Positions 6,485 through 11,870 of a DNA stretch of 11,870 bases are shown one piece after another. The notes below the pieces were generated by a model. It worked only from the letters and a program-made list of their open reading frames with translations, did not search any database and was not told where the DNA came from. This DNA comes from Nitrospinae bacterium RIFCSPLOWO2_12_39_16 (GTDB lineage: Bacteria > Nitrospinota > Nitrospinia > UBA9942): the NCBI GenBank assembly GCA_001805005.1, contig MHDO01000054.1, positions 1 to 11,870 of the forward strand, read 5' to 3'. Each line of letters begins with the position of its first letter. Positions within the stretch are counted from its first letter, which is position 1. A program made the translations under genes and the position numbers.

Positions 6485-6576
6485 TTAGACAGGATATACA
6501 GGATAAAAGATAGATGATAGAAGATAGGCATCTTTCTTTTTTCTATTTTTTTGTTAATCCTGTTAATCCTGTCTAA
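6485..6576. repeat. Long inverted repeat (TTAGACAGGAT...AATCCTGTCTAA)
   Basis: TTAGACAGGATATACAGGAT (from 6485) and the reverse complement of 6554-6576 agree except for a few bases around a TA/AT swap and one A/T. The interior adds an imperfect hairpin (AGAAGAT, loop, ATCTTTCT) and T-rich runs. The whole can fold as one long stem-loop just after the radical SAM gene and may end its transcript. The AGACAGGATTAACAGGATT wording is another repeat type I associate with environmental bacterial genomes. Confidence 0.75.
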
Positions 6577-6606
6577 ATGCTATTATAACTTCCTTTAAAT
6601 TAAAAA

Positions 6607-6705
6607 ACATTTGACTAAATGTAATAAAGATGTAGAATTTGTAGAATACAGTAGCCAGAATAAAGATTTATTATTCTGAAGTCTGGATTCTGACTTCTGT
6701 CTTCT
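6607..6705. repeat. Cluster of small hairpins upstream of gap
   Basis: Two palindromes follow the previous repeat. ACATTT/AAATGT has a 4-base loop (6607-6622). CAGAATAA/TTATTCTG is a perfect 8-bp stem with a 7-base loop (6656-6678). After these comes the word-like string GTCTGGATTCTGACTTCTGT (within 6681-6705), of the CAGAAGTCAGAATCCAGA repeat style. It separates the radical SAM gene from the glycolytic genes. No promoter could be singled out. Confidence 0.6.
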
Positions 6706-6720
6706 TAATTCTTTTTTTAT

Positions 6721-6726
6721 GGGAGG
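6721..6726 (+). promoter_or_regulatory. Ribosome binding site that fixes the gap start
   Basis: GGGAGG lies 4 bases before ATG 6731 and downstream of the alternative ATG at 6719. It therefore supports 6731 (MAIKVGINGFG) as the start, which also matches the usual N-terminus of the enzyme. Confidence 0.8.
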
Positions 6727-6730
6727 TCTT

Positions 6731-7737
6731 ATGGCAATAAAGGTTGGTATAAATGGTTTTGGAAGGATAGGTAGAAATCTCTTAAGGGCATCTTTAAATA
6801 CAAAAGAAATAGAGTTTGTTGCAGCAAATGATATAACTGATGCAAAGACACTTGCACATCTTTTAAAATATGATTCCATCCTCGGCAATCTGGATGCAGA
6901 TGTAAAGCACAGGGCGATACAATCTCAGTTAATGGAAAACCCCTTAAGGTATTGGCAGTATCTGACCCTTCACAGCTTCCATGGAAAGATTTGGGGGTTG
7001 ACATAGTGGTGGAATCTACAGGCAGATTTACAGAGAAGGATGGTGCTTCAAAGCATCTGAGTGCGGGGGCAAAGAAGGTTATTATATCTGCACCTGCAAA
7101 AAATGAGGATATTACCATTGTCCTCGGTGTAAATGAAAAATCTTATGATCCTAAAAAACACCATGTATTATCCAATGCCTCATGCACAACAAATTGTCTT
7201 GCGCCGGTGGCAAAAGTTCTTTTAGAAAATTTTGGAATAAAGAGAGGATTGATGACAACCATCCACTCTTATACAAATGACCAGAAGATTCTTGACCTTC
7301 CTCATAAAGATTTAAGAAGGGCAAGGGCTGCTGCAGTATCCATGATACCGACTACAACCGGTGCTGCAAAGGCAGTCTCTCTCGTTCTTCCACAGTTAAA
7401 GGGGAAGCTTGACGGTATGGCAATAAGGGTTCCTACGCCAAATGTATCTGTAGTTGACCTTGTTGCTGAATTGGATAAAGATACAACTGCTGAAGAGGTG
7501 AATGCATCATTAAAAAAGGCTGCTGAAGGAGAACTTAAAGGCATCCTCCAGTACTGTGATGAACCGTTGGTCTCAATAGATTTTAACGGAAATTCCAATT
7601 CATCTATTGTAGATGCCCTTTCAACAAAGGTGATAGAGAAAAAAATGGTTAAGGTTCTTGCATGGTATGACAATGAATGGGGATACTCATGCAGGGTCAG
7701 GGATTTGATTTCATACATAGCAGGGAAGGGGATATAA
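6731..7737 (+). pseudogene. gap: Glyceraldehyde-3-phosphate dehydrogenase, frameshifted near 6911-6916
   Basis: The enzyme oxidises glyceraldehyde-3-phosphate to 1,3-bisphosphoglycerate with NAD in the cytosol. The start reads MAIKVGINGFGRIGRN with the Rossmann loop GFGRIGR at 9-15. Asp34 in AANDITDAKTL suggests NAD preference. The frame breaks after ...LDADVKHR: the original frame hits TAG at 7004-7006, while the homologous sequence continues one frame over as DTISVNGKPLKVLAVSDPSQ. One missing base in AGGGCGAT (for example from AGGGACGAT, giving HRDDTISV) explains it. With that base restored the protein is 335 residues, the normal length. It then has SNASCTTNC (Cys152 nucleophile), His179 in TTIHSYTND and the C-terminal WYDNEWGYSCRV. 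No other damage is seen. For an apparently single central-metabolism gene a sequencing or assembly error is the likeliest cause; a recent real mutation is possible. pgk follows after 37 bases. Confidence 0.93.
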
Positions 7738-7741
7738 AATC

Positions 7742-7763
7742 TACGATTTTAGATTTACGATTT
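7742..7763 (+). repeat. Short direct repeat TACGATTT between gap and pgk
   Basis: TACGATTT occurs at 7742-7749 and again at 7756-7763 around TTAGAT. The string resembles part of a word-like intergenic repeat of the GATTTACGATTTTAGATTT type. It fills most of the 37-base gap, and the pgk ribosome binding site after it is weak. Confidence 0.45.
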
Positions 7764-7774
7764 AAGAAGTTTAT

Positions 7775-8968
7775 ATGAAAAAACTAACTATTGAAGATGT
7801 GAGCTTGAAAGGGAAGAGATGTTTTATCCGTGTAGATTTCAATGTTCCTGTAGACCAGTTTGGAAATATAACTGATGATACAAGGATAAAGGCGGCACTC
7901 CCAACAATAAACTATGCCATTGATGAAGGGGCAAAAGTAATACTTGCCTCCCACATGGGGAGACCAAAAGGGATTGTAGCCCCTCATCTGAGTATGAATC
8001 TTGTCCAGAAAAGACTCATGAGACTCCTTGGGAAAAATGTGATAATGGCTGAAGACTGTATAGGTGATGGTGTAAAAAAGGTGATAGATGAGATGAAGGC
8101 GGGGGATGTTTTACTTCTTGAGAATTTGAGGTTTCATAAAGAGGAAGAAAAAAATGATGATGGGTTTTCAAAAAAACTATCAGAGCTTGCAGATGTATAT
8201 ATCAATGATGCATTCGGCTCTGCCCACAGGGCACATGCTTCCACCCATGGAATTACAAAATATGTCCCTCAGGCTGCAGCTGGTTTCCTTATGAAAAAGG
8301 AGATAATGTATTTTGAAAAGGCTGTATCAAATCCTACCCGTCCATTTGTTGCCATTCTTGGTGGCTCAAAGGCATCTGGCAAGATAGGGGTGCTTAATAA
8401 TCTATCAGACAAAGTCAATAAGGTAATAATAGGCGGCATGCTTTCGTTTACATTCTTAAAAGCCCTCGGCTATCATATGGGAGGTTCAAAGGTAGAGGAT
8501 GATATGCTTGAAGAGGTTAAAAAGGTAATGCAGAAGATGAAGGAGAAAGGGGTCAAGTTTTATCTCCCTGTAGATTTTATAGTTGCCGAGAGGATGGATA
8601 TGAGGGCAGAGGCAAAGATTGTTCCCGCACAGGAGATACCTAATAGCTGGGTTGCCCTTGATATAGGACCTGCAACCTCAACCCTTTTTACAGAGGCTCT
8701 ATATAATGCCAAGACTATTATCTGGAATGGTCCAATGGGTGTATTTGAAATGGACGCATTCAGCAGGGGGACAATGGCAATGGTTCATGCAGTGGCAAAC
8801 TCATTTGCATTGACAATAGTCGGCGGTGGCGATACAGATGTTGCAGTGCATAATGCAGGTGAGTCTGACAAGATTTCATATATATCCACAGGAGGCGGTG
8901 CATTTTTGGAATTGCTTGAAGGCAAGGCATTGCCGGGCATTGAGGCATTGACAGACAAGAAGGAATGA
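7775..8968 (+). CDS. pgk: Phosphoglycerate kinase
   Basis: Phosphoglycerate kinase transfers phosphate from 1,3-bisphosphoglycerate to ADP in glycolysis, and the reverse in gluconeogenesis or carbon fixation. The 397-residue length is normal. N-domain substrate-binding motifs are RVDFNVP (19-25), DDTRI (34-38), SHMGRPKG (59-66), LENLRFH (115-121) and NDAFGSAHRAHAST (144-157). C-domain nucleotide motifs are LGGSKASGKI (~195-204), WNGPMGVFE (317-325), GGGDTD (350-355) and STGGGAFLELLEG. The order gap-pgk-tpiA is a common glycolytic operon arrangement. ATG 7775 gives the standard N-terminus; only a poor AAGAAG precedes it, so it may depend on readthrough from gap. Confidence 0.97.
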   Translation: MKKLTIEDVSLKGKRCFIRVDFNVPVDQFGNITDDTRIKAALPTINYAIDEGAKVILASHMGRPKGIVAPHLSMNLVQKRLMRLLGKNVIMAEDCIGDGVKKVIDEMKAGDVLLLENLRFHKEEEKNDDGFSKKLSELADVYINDAFGSAHRAHASTHGITKYVPQAAAGFLMKKEIMYFEKAVSNPTRPFVAILGGSKASGKIGVLNNLSDKVNKVIIGGMLSFTFLKALGYHMGGSKVEDDMLEEVKKVMQKMKEKGVKFYLPVDFIVAERMDMRAEAKIVPAQEIPNSWVALDIGPATSTLFTEALYNAKTIIWNGPMGVFEMDAFSRGTMAMVHAVANSFALTIVGGGDTDVAVHNAGESDKISYISTGGGAFLELLEGKALPGIEALTDKKE

Positions 8969-8977
8969 AACCAATTA

Positions 8978-9062
8978 TAGCCACAGACTTACACAGACTT
9001 TTCACAGATTAAAGCTTTTTAATCTTTTTTGTTTTTTAAAATCTGTGTCCATCTGTGGTTAA
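8978..9062. repeat. Imperfect palindrome (CCACAGA...TCTGTGG type)
   Basis: TAGCCACAGACTTACACAGA (from 8978) pairs imperfectly with AATCTGTGTCCATCTGTGGT (within 9040-9061). A smaller perfect hairpin lies inside. This is another word-like intergenic repeat, here occupying nearly all of the pgk-tpiA gap. Confidence 0.75.
9006..9030 (+). terminator. AT-rich hairpin followed by a T run, between pgk and tpiA
   Basis: AGATTAAA (9006-9013) and TTTAATCT (9018-9025) form a perfect 8-bp stem with a GCTT loop, followed by TTTTT. It has the shape of an intrinsic terminator but a weak stem, so it may only partly end transcription from pgk. It sits inside the larger palindrome 8978-9062. Confidence 0.45.
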
Positions 9063-9071
9063 ATATTTTTT

Positions 9072-9833
9072 ATGCGTAAGCCTTTAATTGTCGGAAATTG
9101 GAAGATGAATAACACAACTGCTGAATCGGTTGATTTGACAGAGAAGCTAAAGAGATTAATAAAAGATATGGCAGTGGTAGAGGTTGTTGTGGCACCTCCT
9201 TTTACATCGCTGGATAAAGTGAGAGATGCAATTAAAGGGTCAAATATAAAATTAGGGGCTCAAAATCTGTTTTGGGAAGATAAGGGCGCATATACAGGAG
9301 AGGTATCTCCTTTAATGATTAGAGATTTGGACTGTGAATATGTTATAATTGGACATTCGGAGAGGAGAGAATACTTTAAAGAGTCTGATGAGATTATAAA
9401 TAAGAAAATTAAAGCAGCACTGCGAAATAAACTCAAGGCTATCGTATGTGTAGGAGAGTCTCTCAAAGAGAGGGAAGAGGACAAGACAATGCAGGTGATT
9501 GAATCTCAGGTAAAAAAAGGTTTACAGGGGTTATCTTTGAGTGAGGCAAAAGAACTGATAATTGCTTATGAACCTGTATGGGCTATAGGGACAGGAAGGA
9601 ATGCCACACCGGCTCAGGCTAATGAGGTTCATACTTATATCAGAAAACTGTTGTCACAGATATTTAATGAAGGTATTGCATCAAATATAAAAATATTGTA
9701 TGGTGGAAGCGTAAAGCCGTCTAATTCTGCTGAACTTATGTCTGAAAAAGAGATAGATGGTGCGTTGGTCGGTGGGGCAAGTCTTGAAGCCGATTCCTTT
9801 GCAGAGATTGTAAGGTCAGCGTGTATGGTATAA
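9072..9833 (+). CDS. tpiA: Triosephosphate isomerase
   Basis: Triosephosphate isomerase interconverts dihydroxyacetone phosphate and glyceraldehyde-3-phosphate in the cytosol. The 253-residue length is standard for the TIM barrel. The catalytic set is complete: Asn9/Lys11 in GNWKMN, His95 in IIGHSERR, and Glu167 in YEPVWAIGTG with the flexible loop 6 (to ~180). Phosphate binding is by GGSV (211-214) and ALVGGASLE (231-239). ATG 9072 gives the canonical N-terminus, but no Shine-Dalgarno is visible in the T-rich leader TTAAATATTTTTT. It continues the glycolytic gene run and is followed by secG, a frequent pairing. Confidence 0.97.
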   Translation: MRKPLIVGNWKMNNTTAESVDLTEKLKRLIKDMAVVEVVVAPPFTSLDKVRDAIKGSNIKLGAQNLFWEDKGAYTGEVSPLMIRDLDCEYVIIGHSERREYFKESDEIINKKIKAALRNKLKAIVCVGESLKEREEDKTMQVIESQVKKGLQGLSLSEAKELIIAYEPVWAIGTGRNATPAQANEVHTYIRKLLSQIFNEGIASNIKILYGGSVKPSNSAELMSEKEIDGALVGGASLEADSFAEIVRSACMV

Positions 9834-9834
9834 C

Positions 9835-9895
9835 TGACAATTGAAGATTGAAAATAAAAAAAATATTTCTTTAAATAGTCAATCTTCAATCGTCA
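9835..9895. repeat. 17-bp inverted repeat between tpiA and secG
   Basis: TGACAATTGAAGATTGA (9835-9851) and TCAATCTTCAATCGTCA (9879-9895) are inverted copies with one mismatch in 17. The loop is 27 bases and rich in A and T. Further CAATATTCAATAATCAATT wording follows up to the secG ribosome binding site. It starts right at the tpiA stop. Confidence 0.75.
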
Positions 9896-9926
9896 ATATT
9901 CAATAATCAATTAGAGGGGGGGGTAA

Positions 9927-10283
9927 ATGATAACTTTGTTAACTGTTGTTCATGTAATTGTCGGTATATCTTTAATATTGGTCGTCCTGCTCCAAAGAGG
10001 GAAAGGGGCAAGCATGGGTGCTACCTTTGGGGGGTCAAGCCAGACATTGTTTGGGAGTAGGGGTCCTCAGAGTTTCCTTGGCAGGCTTACAACTATAGTG
10101 GCGGTAGTTTTTATGCTCACTTCATTGAGTCTTGCTGTCTTATCTTCAAAAAAACCAACTGTAAGCATTATGAAAAAAAGTAATGTAACGGATACAAAAC
10201 CAGCAGCCACAGCCAATCCTGTAGCACCTGCTCCAAAGAGTGAGACACAATCACAGGAGCAACCTCCTAAAAATACGCCATAG
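9927..10283 (+). CDS. secG: Preprotein translocase subunit SecG
   Basis: SecG is the small non-essential subunit of the SecYEG channel in the inner membrane. It helps SecA-driven export by topology changes. The 118-residue protein has two membrane helices (residues ~2-22 and ~54-73). Between them is the typical loop QRGKGASMGATFGG...SQTLFGSRG, with QRGKG and the GxGxxxG-like small-residue pattern. The tail after ~75 is polar and Pro/Ala/Lys-rich and extends past the minimal SecG. The start is well marked: GAGGGGGGGG (9914-9923, eight G in a row) stands 3 bases before ATG 9927, the strongest purine-rich leader among these genes. It follows tpiA and ends the plus-strand run, converging on the ATPase gene. 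Confidence 0.95.
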   Translation: MITLLTVVHVIVGISLILVVLLQRGKGASMGATFGGSSQTLFGSRGPQSFLGRLTTIVAVVFMLTSLSLAVLSSKKPTVSIMKKSNVTDTKPAATANPVAPAPKSETQSQEQPPKNTP

Positions 10284-10308
10284 GGAAAGAATGGTGGTAA
10301 ATAGTGGT

Positions 10309-10332
10309 AGTGTCGGTAAAAAAATTGACACT
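10309..10332. repeat. Small inverted repeat AGTGTC/GACACT between secG and the ATPase gene
   Basis: AGTGTC (10309-10314) and GACACT (10327-10332) flank a 12-base A-rich loop. It lies in the 115-base gap between convergent genes. On the minus strand the loop is a run of seven T, so this is not a standard terminator in either direction. ACACTG recurs at about 10347. No gene is seen in this gap. Confidence 0.4.
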
Positions 10333-10398
10333 GAGAACTAACACTTACACTGTTTTAAGGGTAGTGGAAGGATAGTTAAGAGGATGCCTTTTCTCCAA

Positions 10399-11870
10399 TC
10401 ATTGTGTCAGTCTCCTGTCAGTTTCATTAATTCTTCTGATCAATGAATGTATTATTCTTAAAGAAATGTCAGGATAGTTTTCAATTGTCTCCTTAAGTTT
10501 TTCGCCTGGGAATACCTTTACTATACTTTTACCTTTTGCCCTGACGGTAGCACTACGAGGCTCGTTTGTAAGGGCACTCATTTCTCCAAAATATTCTCCA
10601 GGCTGTGTTATTTCGCTTATAACCTTTTCATTCTTTGATATTATAAGCTGCCCTTGAAGTAACTGATAAAAATTCTTATCTGTATTGCCTTCTTTAATAA
10701 TGAGGTCTCCATTCTCAAATGTAAGTTCATCAGGGTTTAAGAGATATGCAGGGAGTGCTTCTTTAGCCATGACTGTATTTTCTATCACCTGTTCTATTGT
10801 ACTAATCCCTTCTCTCACTTTATTAAGGGCATCCATTCTAAGTGTAATCATCCCCTCTTTTATTGCAATTTTTCTCAGATGGTCTTCCGGGACATGGGAG
10901 ACAATAGCCTTCTGAACGGCCTCAGTTATCTCCATCACTTCATATACACCAACTCTTCCTTTATAACCAGTGCCATTACATTTTGGACATCCCTTCCCGT
11001 GCATAATCTTGCCTTGAAGTGAAGCTATCTCATTTTCTGGAAATCCTATCTCTATGAGTTCTTCTTTATCCAGAGTAGCCACAGGCTCTTTACAGTTTGT
11101 GCAAATTCTGCGGAGTAGTCTCTGTGCCAAGATAAGATTTACTGCTGCTGAAACCAGGTAAGATGGAATTCCTATGTCAATCAATCTGCCAATAGTGGAT
11201 GGGGTATCATTCGTATGGAGCGTAGTAAAGACGAGGTGACCTGTCATAGCTGCCTTTATACATATCTCGGCAGTCTCCATATCCCTTGTCTCTCCTACAA
11301 GTATGATCTCAGGGTCCTGTCTTAAAAATGCTTTTAATGCCGCAGCATAGGTCATCCCTACTTCATTTCGGACGAGCACCTGATTTATCCCTGCGAAATT
11401 AAATTCTACAGGGTCCTCGGCAGTCAGTATCTTTACGCTCGGGTCATTTAACTTATTGATTGCAGAATAAAGAGTATTGGTCTTTCCACTTCCAGTTGGT
11501 CCTGTGATGACAATCATGCCCTGTGGCCGCTCAATGGCTTTATTAAACTTCTTCAGGGTATCCTCTGAAAAACCGAGCTTTTTAAAGTCCAGCATAAGGG
11601 ATTCAGGGTTTAGTATTCGCATTACTATTGATTCACCCCATAGTGTCGGCAGAACCGAGACTCTGAAATCAATAGACTTTGTCTTACCCAGCTTCAATTT
11701 TATGCGGCCATCCTGAGGCACACGCCTTTCAGCTATATTGAGATTTGCCATTATTTTTATTCTTGAGATTATTGCATTCTTTATCTGAAGCGGGAGGGAC
11801 ATTGACTTATAGAGTGCACCATCAAGCCTGTATCTGACATAAAATATTTTTTCAAATGGTTCAATATGTA
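10399..11870 (-). CDS. PilB/GspE-family secretion ATPase with C-terminal cyclic-nucleotide-binding domain (N-terminal side outside window)
   Basis: The frame is open to the window edge (HIEPFEKIFYVRYRLDG...), so the Met at 11802 is internal. 489 residues are visible, counted from the codon at 11868. They contain the ATPase core of type IV pilus extension or type II secretion motors: Walker A GPTGSGKT (123-130), the acidic Asp box TAEDPVEF, Walker B EIILVGE (~187-193), and the His box TGHLVFTTLHTND (209-221). The zinc cysteines are Cys256/Cys259 and Cys294/Cys297, with GTGYKGRVGVYEVM after them. Unlike standard PilB or GspE, the protein does not stop after ~375. It continues with a cNMP-binding fold (~377-489) containing an intact phosphate-binding cassette, GEYFGEMSALTNEPRSATV (424-442). 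This suggests the motor is gated by a nucleotide second messenger. PilB is more likely than GspE only by general impression. Confidence 0.93.
   Translation of the reverse strand, partial: HIEPFEKIFYVRYRLDGALYKSMSLPLQIKNAIISRIKIMANLNIAERRVPQDGRIKLKLGKTKSIDFRVSVLPTLWGESIVMRILNPESLMLDFKKLGFSEDTLKKFNKAIERPQGMIVITGPTGSGKTNTLYSAINKLNDPSVKILTAEDPVEFNFAGINQVLVRNEVGMTYAAALKAFLRQDPEIILVGETRDMETAEICIKAAMTGHLVFTTLHTNDTPSTIGRLIDIGIPSYLVSAAVNLILAQRLLRRICTNCKEPVATLDKEELIEIGFPENEIASLQGKIMHGKGCPKCNGTGYKGRVGVYEVMEITEAVQKAIVSHVPEDHLRKIAIKEGMITLRMDALNKVREGISTIEQVIENTVMAKEALPAYLLNPDELTFENGDLIIKEGNTDKNFYQLLQGQLIISKNEKVISEITQPGEYFGEMSALTNEPRSATVRAKGKSIVKVFPGEKLKETIENYPDISLRIIHSLIRRINETDRRLTQ

Noticed and set aside
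6905..6920. Programmed -1 ribosomal frameshifting in gap
   Set aside because: There is no X XXY YYZ slippery heptamer or clear stimulatory structure, and GAPDH is not known to use frameshifting. A base deletion is simpler.
6952..7737. A separate 261-residue gene starting at 6952
   Set aside because: It is the in-frame continuation of GAPDH after the frameshift. The TTG at 6952 corresponds to residue 75 of the normal enzyme.
10284..10398. A tRNA gene after secG, as found in some bacteria
   Set aside because: No cloverleaf, no GGTTCGAATCC-like T arm and no CCA end could be found.

Overview
The window looks like a chromosomal segment of a free-living, Gram-negative-type bacterium with low to moderate GC. 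It carries a type IV pilus or type II secretion ATPase, a glycolytic gap-pgk-tpiA-secG string, a B12-domain-like radical SAM protein, and intergenic gaps filled with imperfect palindromes. That combination suggests something like Nitrospirota, Desulfobacterota or a related candidate phylum. This is an inference from style and gene order; no marker gene here fixes the taxonomy.

Left part (1-4190), accessory. The window opens inside the 3' part of a large Eco57I-like N6-adenine DNA methylase. Its last ~78 bp are repeated twice further on: a decayed copy ending at 2038 and a nearly perfect copy ending at 4166. All three copies stop matching at the same base, three nucleotides past the stop codon. 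The copies bound two cassettes. Cassette 1 holds a small GIY-YIG-like protein on the minus strand, with a leader hairpin over its ribosome binding site. Cassette 2 holds three same-strand, AT-rich genes: two orphans I cannot assign, and a protein with the sequence pattern of a PIN-domain ribonuclease. I read this as a restriction-modification-linked hotspot that gained cassettes at the methylase 3' end. The three-gene PIN cassette is the best candidate here for an undescribed defence or toxin-antitoxin-like system.

Middle and right (4193-10283), housekeeping. The genes are comF (phosphoribosyltransferase-like), a radical SAM protein, then gap, pgk, tpiA and secG, all on the plus strand. gap is broken by an apparent one-base deletion near 6911-6916; restoring one base gives a normal full-length enzyme. 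Most gaps between these genes contain a different palindromic or word-like repeat.

Right end (10399-11870, minus strand). A PilB/GspE-family ATPase, cut by the window edge at its N-terminal side, carries an extra C-terminal cyclic-nucleotide-binding domain. It converges on secG.
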